From Candidatus Electrothrix aarhusensis (GTDB taxonomy: Bacteria; Desulfobacterota; Desulfobulbia; Desulfobulbales; Desulfobulbaceae), in contig MTKO01000055.1 of the NCBI GenBank assembly GCA_004028505.1, forward strand, positions 1 through 58,653: a DNA stretch of 58,653 bases, in the 5' to 3' direction. Below, piece after piece: positions 29,081 to 37,760 of this stretch; within the stretch, counting starts at the first letter, position 1, and each line of letters opens with the position of its first letter. Under the pieces are notes generated by a model. It saw nothing but the letters and a program-made list of their open reading frames with translations. It searched no databases and was not told the DNA's origin. A program made the translations under genes and the position numbers.

Positions 29081-29138
29081 CCTAACGTGGAGTTAACCGG
29101 CGAGCTTCAGCGAGTCCGTGTTTAATGATTTGTTAGGT
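29081..29138 (-). repeat. attC-like integron recombination site A
   Basis: Read on the minus strand, the site begins ACCTAAC (R'') and ends GTTAGG (R'), is 58 bases long, and has inner arms TTAAACACGG and CCGGTTAA that pair with two extrahelical bases, the usual hallmark of attC. The stop codon of the RipA-like gene (TAA) falls inside R'', as is common in cassettes. It shares the AAACACGGAC and GCCGGTTA blocks with site B. Confidence 0.75.
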
Positions 29139-29792
29139 TTCTATATCAAATGTTCGCTCATCAAGTTTTGAAGTGCCACCATGTATTGCTCTAGTTCTCC
29201 CAAGCTTCCATAAAATAAATAATGCAGTAACTGTTAAAATAAAAAGAACAATTTTAAAAATATCTATCTTACTATTTAAATCGATTGGTCCTATTGATTT
29301 TAAAAAAAGTAGAGCCCATATAAGAGTAACAAATACACTCAATATCTGGTTGAGCTTTGTTACTGAGTAACGTCCAGCAGAAGTTAAAGGATTTCCTTCA
29401 CGATTACTTGCAACAATTTTATACAATGGTCCAATGGTTATGTCTTCTAATAGGTCAACATGCCTTTCCCAGTTGTTTTGCCAGAACTTACTGCCACGAT
29501 TAACAAGATACCAAGTGAAAGAGAAAACAAGACCTAGGGATGAAAAAAGAAGGGTTAACCAAGGCTCATGAGTTGCAGCATTTTTATAAGTTAAAGCATA
29601 TCCGGCAAATGATGCTGCTATAAATGCCCAAAAATAAGTAGCTCTTTTCCAATATAAATCAATTTCGAATTTTCGAATATCAAGCGCATAATCCAGAGCT
29701 CTGCCAGCGCGTGATTCGGCTTCTTTCACTCCGTTTTTGTTCTCTTTTGCGGAGGGTTCCCTAAATTTTTTATAATATTCTTTTTTATCCAT
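29133..29792 (-). CDS. RipA-like membrane protein in an integron cassette
   Basis: A 219-residue protein with a charged N-terminus and four hydrophobic helices in two pairs, near residues 52-68, 78-95, 149-164 and 173-190. Between the pairs is a Trp/Asn-rich block (WYLVNRGSKFWQNNWERH) followed by VDLLEDITIGPLYK. These features recall the RipA family of octameric membrane proteins; the match is from memory and tentative. It starts 16 bases from attC site B and ends inside attC site A, so it fills one cassette almost exactly. GC content is clearly lower than in flanking genes, in line with acquired DNA. Confidence 0.65.
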   Translation of the reverse strand: MDKKEYYKKFREPSAKENKNGVKEAESRAGRALDYALDIRKFEIDLYWKRATYFWAFIAASFAGYALTYKNAATHEPWLTLLFSSLGLVFSFTWYLVNRGSKFWQNNWERHVDLLEDITIGPLYKIVASNREGNPLTSAGRYSVTKLNQILSVFVTLIWALLFLKSIGPIDLNSKIDIFKIVLFILTVTALFILWKLGRTRAIHGGTSKLDERTFDIET

Positions 29793-29807
29793 TTATTTTT
29801 TTAAGAA

Positions 29808-29870
29808 CCTAACGATTTAATAACCGGCCCGCGCGTTGTTTGCGGGTCCGTGTTTATTTGCTTGTTATGT
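29808..29870 (-). repeat. attC-like integron recombination site B
   Basis: On the minus strand the 63-base site runs from ACATAAC (R'') to GTTAGG (R'). The arms AATAAACACGGACCCGC and GCGGGCCGGTTATT form a long imperfect stem with extrahelical A residues at the same places as in site A. It starts 6 bases after the stop of the upstream gene and lies 15 bases before the next start, the compact spacing expected of cassettes. Confidence 0.78.
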
Positions 29871-29875
29871 ATTTT

Positions 29876-30649
29876 CTAAATTTTCAATTTTTTATTGATG
29901 AACTCTAAAATATCTGGATTTGTCTCAATCTCTTTTAGCTTTTCTAGTGTACTTTCAAATCTCTTTTTAGATTCCGTTTCATCATATGACAAATCGGATT
30001 CTTCCTTTAGATTAAAGTTTGTTTGTCCAGCAACAGATGCAAGTTGCTTTAGCTCTTCATCACTATGAAATTTTATTACTTGTGATAGCATTTCTATTGA
30101 CTCGGTTAACCAATTGATCGAATCATTAACTGCCTGTTGTAAAAAAGAATAAAATAAATCGTAATCTGGTGGATAGAATAAATCAATTTCAGTATTAAAT
30201 TGCTTTTGGTTGCCATTAGAATCAATGTATGAGTTTATAGCAGATTCAATAATTGCCTTTTGTGAATCAATCAGTACGGTTTCATCAATAGTTTCATTAC
30301 CATTCATGAACAAACTTGGTGACCATTGCACAGCACGCTCTAGCAAAGTATGATCGAGATGGCCTACAGCTTTATTTCTGAAATGATTTACAAATGCTAG
30401 ATCTTTACGTAATTCTCTTGAGTGTTTGACATACTCTGCTTCACCTCGAAGATTGATTTTATGAATGGCATCTCGAACGTTTTCTAATATTAAGATTACA
30501 CCCCTTGTGTTTCTAAGCTTATTGATAAAGCCTTTTGCATCTTCTGGATGAATCAATAACTGCTGATCATAGTGTTGTAAATCATCTCTTAATAAGATTA
30601 ACCTTAAGTAATTAGCTTTTTCCTTTACTTGGAATTTATCTGTACCCAT
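29876..30649 (-). CDS. Cassette-borne hypothetical protein with HEPN-like motif
   Basis: The ATG at 30649 gives 257 residues (start MGTDKFQVKEK); a TTG at 30724 would add 25 residues of hydrophobic sequence but covers a likely operator. The mostly helical protein has FRNKAVGHLD, where Arg91 and His97 fit the R-N-X4-H motif of HEPN ribonucleases. No other domain is recognised. HEPN proteins often act as toxins or phage-defence RNases, so that role is possible but rests on one motif. GC content is low, and attC site B follows directly. Confidence 0.6.
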   Translation of the reverse strand: MGTDKFQVKEKANYLRLILLRDDLQHYDQQLLIHPEDAKGFINKLRNTRGVILILENVRDAIHKINLRGEAEYVKHSRELRKDLAFVNHFRNKAVGHLDHTLLERAVQWSPSLFMNGNETIDETVLIDSQKAIIESAINSYIDSNGNQKQFNTEIDLFYPPDYDLFYSFLQQAVNDSINWLTESIEMLSQVIKFHSDEELKQLASVAGQTNFNLKEESDLSYDETESKKRFESTLEKLKEIETNPDILEFINKKLKI

Positions 30650-30679
30650 ATTTTTTTTCTTTGAACATAACAGTATTAA

Positions 30680-30699
30680 TAAGTGGAAAACTTTCCATG
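30680..30699. promoter_or_regulatory. Operator-like inverted repeat, proximal copy
   Basis: The sequence AAGTGGAAAACTTTCCA is a near-palindrome that matches the half-sites of the perfect copy at 30756-30776. It lies just upstream of the ATG at 30649, where a repressor could act. Confidence 0.4.
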
Positions 30700-30755
30700 C
30701 TATTGACCGTAATATATTCCACAAAAATCTACTTGTTCAAATATTGATACAGTAA

Positions 30756-30776
30756 AAGTGGAAACTGTTTCCACTT
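30756..30776. promoter_or_regulatory. Operator-like perfect palindrome, distal copy
   Basis: AAGTGGAAAC and GTTTCCACTT form a perfect 10-bp inverted repeat around one base. With the proximal copy about 76 bases away it forms a pair upstream of the HEPN-like gene. It may bind a dimeric regulator; the regulator is not known. Confidence 0.5.
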
Positions 30777-30836
30777 ATCAACTTGCACCTCCGCTTTTCC
30801 TCTTATCGTGATATACAGAGGCTAAAATGGAAAACG

Positions 30837-30847
30837 GGCTAGGCATC
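30837..30847. repeat. Left target-site duplication of the IS4-family element
   Basis: GGCTAGGCATC is repeated exactly at 32396-32406 on the other side of the element. An 11-bp duplication is normal for the IS4 family. Confidence 0.9.
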
Positions 30848-32395
30848 TAATGGCACGACTTTAAGACTTGGCCCTGATTAACAAGTTATACTTATTGGAA
30901 ATTTAACAAGTTTAATTGGCGACAGATGATGTAATATATGGACACAGCTGTTGATATCTTGTAATAGTGAGCTTTTCACATCAATCAAGCTAAAGTGAGA
31001 CATATGACATTTTCAAACCCAATCAAAAAAAAATCGGTCACCAAATTAACAATCTGAAAAATCGCTTTTGTCAATCAGGTAAATTGCCTTTCAGTGATAT
31101 ACTTTCTACCCCTTACATATGCAAGGTTGTAGAAGAGGAAACGCCTAAATTTCGTAATCGAGTTTTCACCCCTATTGTGACTTTACAGACCTTTATTTCT
31201 CAGGTTTTAAGCCAAGATCATTCTTGTCGAGATGCGGTAGCCCGCGTATTGGCGGACAGGATAGCTCAGGATAAGAAGCCTTGTTCTGGGGATACGAGTC
31301 CATATTGTCGAGCCAGAATGCGTCTCCCGGAAAAGCTAATCATGAGATTGCTGAGAGAGACTGGCCGGAATTTACATAACCAATCGGAAGAAGGTTGGAA
31401 GTGGAAAGGCCGTTCTGTTAAATTGGTTGATGGAACAACTATTTCTATGCCTGATACCCCTGAAAACCAAGATGCCTTCCCCCAGGTTCCTAGTCAAAAA
31501 GAGGGGTTGGGTTTTCCGATTGTCAGGCTGGTTGCGATAATTTCTCTTTCTTGTGGGTCGGTATTAGATTATGCGTTTGGACCGTACCAAGGCAAAGAAA
31601 CGGGGGAACACGCATTGTTACGACAGATTGTCGATAGCTTGGTTACAGGTGACATTCTGTTGGGCGATCGTTATTACTGTAGTTATTTTCTGATTGCCAT
31701 GTTGCAACAGAAGGGAGTGGATGTCGTTTTTCAGCTTCACGCCAGGCGAAAGCCAGATTTTCGCAGAGGAATACGCCTTGGGCCACGAGATCACTTGGTT
31801 TATTGGAGTAAACCTGCACGTCCTGAGTGGATGGATGAAACAACTTATAATACTATGCCCGACACATTGGCCATCCGTGAAATAAAAGCGGGAGGGAAAG
31901 TTATTTCATCTACCTTGCTGGACCCAAAGAAAGTTACCAAAAAGGAACTCGCTGATCTTTATGTCAAGCGGTGGCTTATCGAAGTAGATTTACGCTCAAT
32001 CAAGGATACTCTCCAGATGGATGTTCTGCGGTGCAAAACGCCGGAGATGATTCGTAAGGAAATCGGAGTTCATCTCCTTGCTTACAATCTAATACGTACA
32101 GTAATAGCTCAGTCAGCTTCTTTGTTTGGAATTTTGCCAAGAGAAATAAGCTTCAAAGGAACCGTACAAACCCTTGAAGCATTCAGAGATAAAATATTTT
32201 TGATGGCCAAGAAGAAACTCCCAGGATTGTATAGGGTTCTTTTGAAAGCCGTTGCCGAATATCGAGTAGGAAATCGACCGGGTCGCAGTGAACCGCGGGC
32301 TGTAAAGCGTCGTCCAAAGGCGTATCCTCGTTTGACAGTGCCAAGAAGACAAGCGGTGTAAATCCTATGGTCCTCCGCTTAAGGTCGTGCCATTA
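30848..32395 (+). mobile_element. Complete IS4-family insertion sequence (1548 bp)
   Basis: The ends are 18-bp inverted repeats, TAATGGCACGACTTTAAG on the left and TAATGGCACGACCTTAAG on the right strand (one difference), flanked by an exact 11-bp duplication. The start TAATG and end TTAAG of the repeat recall the E. coli IS4 ends. A single transposase gene fills the element. It sits upstream of the integron cassettes and after the AdoMetDC-like gene and seems to have split an intergenic stretch, not a recognisable gene. Confidence 0.92.
31004..32361 (+). CDS. IS4-family DDE transposase (start region frameshifted)
   Basis: The main frame opens without a good start; a TTG at 31084 is available. 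The ATG at 31004 begins MTFSNPIKKK and shifts out of frame at an A9 run (31025-31033). With one more A it reads on as IGHQINNLKNRFCQSGKLPFSD, a typical IS4 N-terminus, giving about 452 residues. The DDE residues are in LVDGTT, LLGDRY and RWLIEVDLRSIK, which also fits the Y-X2-R-X3-E-X6-K signature. A missing base is likeliest; programmed slippage on the A run is the alternative. The C-terminus is Arg/Pro-rich. Confidence 0.88.
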
Positions 32396-32406
32396 GGCTA
32401 GGCATC
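32396..32406. repeat. Right target-site duplication of the IS4-family element
   Basis: An exact copy of GGCTAGGCATC at 30837-30847, marking the right edge of the insertion. Confidence 0.9.
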
Positions 32407-32430
32407 CCCATGACAGCTTCAATGCCCAAC

Positions 32431-32823
32431 TCAATGATATTTCACGCCCCGTAAAAGGAACCGCTCTTCGATCTCGTCGGGCTGAAAGAATTGCCGGGTG
32501 AACGCCTTGATATCCCCAATGCTGAACTCCTTGCACGAATAGACATCCAGGCTGATAAAACGCTTTCCGGTCAGGGTATGGATGGAAATGCCTGACTCCA
32601 CCAGAGGCACCCAGCCGGACAAGCCTTCTTTGCCCGCAAACCCCTCCGGTGTTCTGAAGACATAGGGCTGGGTCTGCTTGGTTGCTCCAACGATCTCCAC
32701 CAGCTCATCAAGAAATCTATAGCAAGAATCGATATTGTCCAGATGCTCAGGATTACAGCAATAGCAGTCCAGCATCAGATGAAAGCCAAAAGCCCGGCGT
32801 TTTTCTTCCCCAGTAAACGACAT
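32431..32823 (-). CDS. AdoMetDC (SpeD)-like pyruvoyl-dependent decarboxylase
   Basis: A 130-residue protein with the SpeD N-terminal motif AFGFHLMLDCY. The cleavage segment VESGISIHT has Ser77 at the self-cleavage position and His82, and Cys97 lies in DVYSCKEF, so the three key residues of class 1 AdoMetDC are present, although the usual His after the cleavage Ser is Gly. AdoMetDC makes decarboxylated SAM for spermidine synthesis, but relatives decarboxylate other substrates and no spermidine synthase gene is nearby. It starts 9 bases after the M18 aminopeptidase stop and is likely co-transcribed with it. Confidence 0.75.
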   Translation of the reverse strand: MSFTGEEKRRAFGFHLMLDCYCCNPEHLDNIDSCYRFLDELVEIVGATKQTQPYVFRTPEGFAGKEGLSGWVPLVESGISIHTLTGKRFISLDVYSCKEFSIGDIKAFTRQFFQPDEIEERFLLRGVKYH

Positions 32824-32832
32824 GGAATCCTC

Positions 32833-34188
32833 CTAGCTTTGCTCCGGGCTGAAAAATGTTCGCAGTACCTGATAGAGATACCAGCAATCCTTACAGGCTG
32901 CTGTCTCCCGAATGGAATGCATGGCCAAGGAGGGTACCCCAACATCCACTGTATCTACGCCGATTTTCGCAGCGGTCAGAGGGCCAATGGTGGAGCCGCA
33001 GCCCATGTCGTTCCGAACCACAAATTCCTGCACAGGAACCTCGGCTTGCTGGCAGAGCAGGCGGAATCGGGCAGCTGTTCCGGCATTGGTGGCATAACGC
33101 TGGTTGGCATTCATCTTGATGACCGGCCCTTTGTTCATCAGGGGCTGATGCTGGGGATCATGCTTGTCAGCAAAATTAGGATGGAGTGCATGGGCATTAT
33201 CTGCTGAAACAAACAAAGAGTGACGCAGCATAACCTGCCGCTCTTCTGGATTCGGCAACAGCCTTTCCAGCATATCGCTCAGGAACGACCCCTGAGCCCC
33301 GGAAGCGGAAGTGCTGCCCACCTCTTCATGATCGTTAAGGATGATCATGCAGTTCTGATCTGTTCCGGCAGCATCGGCGCTTAACAGGGCTTGCAAGGCC
33401 GCAAAGCAGGAAATCTGATTATCCAGGCGGGCCCCGACAATAAACTGTTCTTCCAGGCCGATTAGGGTAGGCGGAGCAATATCGTAGAAAAACAGCTCAT
33501 GGTCGGTGATGCAGATCTGTTCCGGCAGCGAATCCTTCGAATCCTTCGAATCCTTCGAATCCTTCGAATTCTGCGAAGACTGGCTGCGTAGCTGCTTCTC
33601 GATGATTTTGAGAAAATTCGGCTCTTCTTCCTCGGTTAGGGAAAGCAGAGGTACCATATCTGTCTGCCTGTTGACCTCCTGCATTTTATTGGCTTCGCTA
33701 TTCAGGTGGATAGCCAGATTGGGGATGATTGCAATCGGACGTTTAAAGTCGATCAGGCTTGATCGGAGCTTTGTCGATCCGGTCTCATTCTCAGTATCAT
33801 ACCAGAAAACTCGGCCAGCAAGAGAGAGTTCCCGATCAAGCCACGGCCTGAGCAGGGCACCACCGTATATCTCAACACCGAGCTGAAAGCAATTCCAGTT
33901 TTTCAGAACCGGCCTGGGCTTGACCTTGAGGCAGGGGCTGTCCGTATGGGCACCGATCATTTCCAGAGATGTCGCCCCCTCCTGCCAGATAAAGCCGATC
34001 AGGCTGGAATCATTACGCAGGACAAAATATTTTCCTGGGGGCAGTTTCTGCCAGACTTCTTTTTCATCAAGCTGCTGAAAGCCGTTTTTTTTCAGGAGCT
34101 CAACCGCTGAGACAACAGCATGAAAGGCTGTGGGAGAGGAAGCAATGAAATCGGCCAGTTCAAGGGTATATTTTTTTTCCGCGAGCAT
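32833..34188 (-). CDS. M18-family aspartyl aminopeptidase-like metallopeptidase
   Basis: A 451-residue zinc aminopeptidase of family M18, which removes N-terminal acidic residues. Metal and catalytic motifs are visible: GAHTDSPCLKVK, ARLDNQ, NDHEEVGSTSASGA and the late SLAMHSIRE. An insertion near residues 206-220 is made of SKD repeats encoded by a 9-bp tandem repeat. The gene heads a pair with the AdoMetDC-like gene. The short intergenic region upstream holds the terminator of the carAB run. Confidence 0.92.
   Translation of the reverse strand: MLAEKKYTLELADFIASSPTAFHAVVSAVELLKKNGFQQLDEKEVWQKLPPGKYFVLRNDSSLIGFIWQEGATSLEMIGAHTDSPCLKVKPRPVLKNWNCFQLGVEIYGGALLRPWLDRELSLAGRVFWYDTENETGSTKLRSSLIDFKRPIAIIPNLAIHLNSEANKMQEVNRQTDMVPLLSLTEEEEPNFLKIIEKQLRSQSSQNSKDSKDSKDSKDSLPEQICITDHELFFYDIAPPTLIGLEEQFIVGARLDNQISCFAALQALLSADAAGTDQNCMIILNDHEEVGSTSASGAQGSFLSDMLERLLPNPEERQVMLRHSLFVSADNAHALHPNFADKHDPQHQPLMNKGPVIKMNANQRYATNAGTAARFRLLCQQAEVPVQEFVVRNDMGCGSTIGPLTAAKIGVDTVDVGVPSLAMHSIRETAACKDCWYLYQVLRTFFSPEQS
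33530..33576. repeat. 9-bp tandem repeat inside the aminopeptidase gene
   Basis: Four exact copies and a degenerate one of a 9-base unit (TCCTTCGAA) encode Ser-Lys-Asp repeats on the minus strand. Because the unit is a multiple of three, copy changes keep the frame. Confidence 0.9.
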
Positions 34189-34390
34189 CGGAGACCAAGA
34201 CCTTTCGGGTTATTATTTATGTTTTCCTGCATGATGCTGACAGGAGGGAGCAGTATGGTTTCCTGCCCGCTGAATTGTTTCTTTTACTGCATCTCTGCTT
34301 AGCATGTTTTTTTCTGCCCGTCAATTTCCTCTGTGACAAGGGCAGAGAATGTGGTGTTTTTCATCTCATTTGCAGTCTCAACCACATAAA

Positions 34391-34428
34391 AAAAAGGCCG
34401 CTCTCACAAAAAACGAGAGCGGCCTTTT
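34391..34428 (-). terminator. Rho-independent terminator downstream of carB
   Basis: AAAAGGCCGCTCTC pairs perfectly with GAGAGCGGCCTTTT around a 9-base loop; the minus strand continues with a run of eight T. It lies 35 bases past the carB stop. Confidence 0.9.
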
Positions 34429-34462
34429 CCTGATTCAGCGTATCAGAAAATACAACGAATCA

Positions 34463-37400
34463 TCACCCCTTAGCAGAAAACTCCTGCACAGTCTTCACAC
34501 CCACTTCCTGCTCAGCCGAAGCAATAATGGCCTGGGCCATAGAAACCGCTCCGCTGACCGTGGTGGTGTACGGAATATGATAATCCAAAGCCGCCCGACG
34601 GATGCGATACGAATCCTCCGTAGTCCTGTTGCCGGATGAGGTATTGATGATCCACTGCACCTGCCCGTCCTTGATCTTGTCCAGGATATGGGGGCGGCCC
34701 TGGGAAATCTTATTGATCTGCTCGCAGGCTACGCCGTAGCTGTTCAGTCGTTCCGCTGTTCCGTCAGTGGCCAGCACGGTAAAACCCCTTTCCAGCAGAG
34801 ACTTAACCACCGGCACCAAGGGTTCCTTATCACCGCGCCGAACAGAGATAAAGACGCAGCCTGGCTCAGGGATCTTCTGATTCGCCGCCTGCTGGGCCTT
34901 GGCCAAGGCCAGCCCGAGATCATCGTCAATACCCATAACCTCACCGGTGGATTTCATCTCCGGCCCTAACAGGTATCCACATTTTCAAAACGATCAAAGG
35001 GGAACACTGCTTCTTTGACCGCCCAATGGCTGATCGCAACCTCTTTGGTAAAGCCCAGCTCTTCCAGGCTGATACCCATCATCACCTTGGTGGCCAGCTT
35101 GGCCAACGGCACACCAGTAGCCTTGGAGACAAAAGGCACTGTCCGCGAGGCCCTGGGGTTGACCTCCAGAATATAGAGTTCCTCATTTTTGACCGCATAC
35201 TGTACGTTCATCAGCCCGATAACGCCGAGTTCTCCAGCCATAGCCTTGGTGGCCCGCGTAATTTCAGCAATCATGTCATCAGAGAGCGTGTGGGGCGGGA
35301 GCACACAGGCCGAGTCACCGGAATGAATACCAGCCTCTTCAATATGTTCCATAATGCCGCCAATCACGGTCATCTTGCCATCTGAGACCGCATCGACATC
35401 CACTTCCACGGCGTCTTTCAGGAACCTGTCCAGCAAGACCGGATGTTCGCTGCCGACAATACTCGGCAGGGCCATGAACGTACGCAGCCCCTCTTCATTA
35501 TAGACAATCTTCATATCCCGACCGCCCAGCACATAGGAAGGACGCATTACCACGGGATACCCGATTCGCTCTACCGCCTTCAAAGCTTCGTCCACGGTGC
35601 TGACGGTCCCATTTTCCGGTTGCTTGAGTCCCAGCTTCTGAAGGAGCTGCTGGAAACGCTTCCGGTCTTCTGCACGGTCAATGGCATCGGGCGACGTACC
35701 AACGATCTGTACACCAGCCTTATCCAAGGTCACAGCAAGATTGAGCGGGGTCTGGCCACCGAACTGGACAATAACACCGTCTGGTTTTTCCAACTCAATA
35801 ATATTGAGGACATCCTCACGGGTCAGCGGTTCAAAATAGAGCCGATCCGAGGTATCATAGTCAGTGGACACGGTCTCCGGGTTGGAGTTGACCATGACAG
35901 ACTCGACCCCGATCTCTTCCAGGGCAAAGGAGGCATGCACGCAGCAATAATCAAACTCGATGCCCTGACCGATTCGGTTGGGTCCGCCGCCCAGAATGAT
36001 AATCTTTTTCCGATCCGAAGGCAGGGATTCATTCTCCTGATCATAGCAAGAATAATAATAGGGCGTATACGACTCAAACTCGGCAGCACAGGTGTCCACC
36101 TGTTTGTAGACCGGCAGAACCGCATGTTGCTTACGCAGCTGTCGGATATCATCTTCCGAGGTGCCGGTCATGTGCCCTAATTGCACATCAGAAAATCCGT
36201 TCTGTTTTGCTGTGCGGAGGAACTCAGCATCAAGCCCGGAAAAACCCCGTTGCTCAATGTTCTTCCCCATATCGACAATCTGCTGCATACTACGCAAATA
36301 CCAAGGGTCAATTTTACTCAGTTCATACATCCGTTCAATGGACATTCCTCGCTGCATGGCCTCAAACAGGAAGAAGAATCGCTTGGAATTCGGCACATTC
36401 AGGCCCTGCTCCAGATCATCCTGATGCAGAGCATCCATCGCGTCCTTGCCGTCAAAACCAAAACCCATCCGTCCGATTTCCAGAGAACGCAGAGCCTTCT
36501 GAAAGGCTTCCTTAAAGGTGCGGCCCATAGCCATGGTTTCGCCGACCGACTTCATGGCGGTGGTCAGAAAATCTTCGGTCTCTGGGAATTTTTCAAAAGT
36601 CCAGCGAGGAATTTTGACCACACAGTAATCAATGGTGGGTTCAAAGGCTGCATAGGTTTCCTGGGTGATGTCGTTCTTCAGCTCATCCAGGGTATAACCG
36701 ACTGCCAGCTTGGCAGCAATCTTAGCAATGGGGAAGCCGGTGGCCTTAGAAGCCAGGGCTGAAGAGCGGGACACCCTGGGATTCATCTCAATGACCATGA
36801 TCTCCCCGTCTTCCGGGTTGACTGCAAACTGGACATTGGAACCACCGGTTTCCACCCCGATCTCTCGGATAATAGCGATAGATGCATCACGCAGTTCCTG
36901 GTACTCAACATCGGACAGGGTCTGCTGAGGGGCCACGGTGATGGAATCACCGGTATGCACGCCCATTGCATCGATATTTTCAATGGAACAGATAATGACC
37001 ACGTTATCCTTGCGATCCCGCACCACCTCCAGCTCATACTCTTTCCAGCCCAACAGGCTGCGCTCCAGCATGATCTCGGTAGTCATAGAGAGATCCAGCC
37101 CGCCTGTACACATCTCCCGCAGCTCCTGGCGGTTATACGCGACGCCGCCGCCGGTTCCACCCAGGGTGAAGCTCGGTCGAACAATGACTGGAAAGCCGAT
37201 TTTATCACCGGCATCCATAGCATCCTCAATGGTATGGACGATAAAGGATTTCGGCACATTCAAGCCGATTTTCTCCATAGCATCGCGGAACTCTTCCCGA
37301 CCTTCGGCTTTACGGATGACATCAATATTTGCTGCCAACATCTCGACATTGTATTTTTCTAAAGCGCCGGTCTCAGCAACCTTGATGGCCGTGTTCAGGG

Positions 37401-37683
37401 CGGTCTGGCCGCCAAGTGTGGGCAGGATAGCATCAGGCCGTTCCCGCTCAATAACCTTGACTAGGTATTCCGGGGTGATAGGTTCAATATAGGTGCGATC
37501 GGCCAGTCCCGGATCGGTCATAATGGTGGCAGGATTCGAGTTGATCAGCACCACCTCATAGCCCTCTTCCTTGAGAGCCTTGACAGCCTGAGCCCCGGAA
37601 TAATCAAATTCACAGGCCTGACTGATAATAATCGGCCCAGAGCCGATAATCAAAATTTTATGTATATCTGTGCGTTTTGGCAT
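34463..37683 (-). pseudogene. carB: Carbamoyl-phosphate synthase large subunit, interrupted by a one-base frameshift
   Basis: The first 905 codons (37683-34966) carry both ATP-grasp halves ([19 protein letters not shown], later [16 protein letters not shown]) and end in FENVDTC. The remaining 164 codons begin MKSTGEVMGIDDDLG and hold the C-terminal MGS-like allosteric domain. One extra C at 34972-34973 gives [16 protein letters not shown], the usual CarB sequence, and a total of about 1073 residues, normal for the family. CarB makes carbamoyl phosphate from ammonia, bicarbonate and ATP for arginine and pyrimidines. As loss would cost both pathways, an assembly error is more likely than true decay. 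carA lies upstream. Confidence 0.95.
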
Positions 37684-37760
37684 GATAAGAAAAATGTCGG
37701 TAAGTATCGGTGAAAATCGATAAAAATCGATAAGGGTATATCGGAAACCGCTCAGCTCTG
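37684..37760. repeat. Short imperfect tandem repeat between carA and carB
   Basis: On the minus strand, about four units of roughly 10 bases around ATCGAT or ACCGA (TTATCGATTTT twice, then CACCGATACTT and ACCGAC) fill the gap between the carA stop and the carB start. No function is evident. Confidence 0.4.

Noticed and set aside
28937-29125. A 62-codon plus-strand frame next to the integron cassettes
   Set aside because: It starts in the hairpin region and runs through the attC-like site on the opposite strand to the cassette genes; no ribosome site is present.
33530-33576. A CRISPR-like repeat
   Set aside because: The unit is only 9 bases with no spacers and lies in frame within a peptidase gene.
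34463-34957. A separate MGS-like gene after carB
   Set aside because: It lines up exactly with the missing C-terminal domain of CarB and the junction reads through with one added base.
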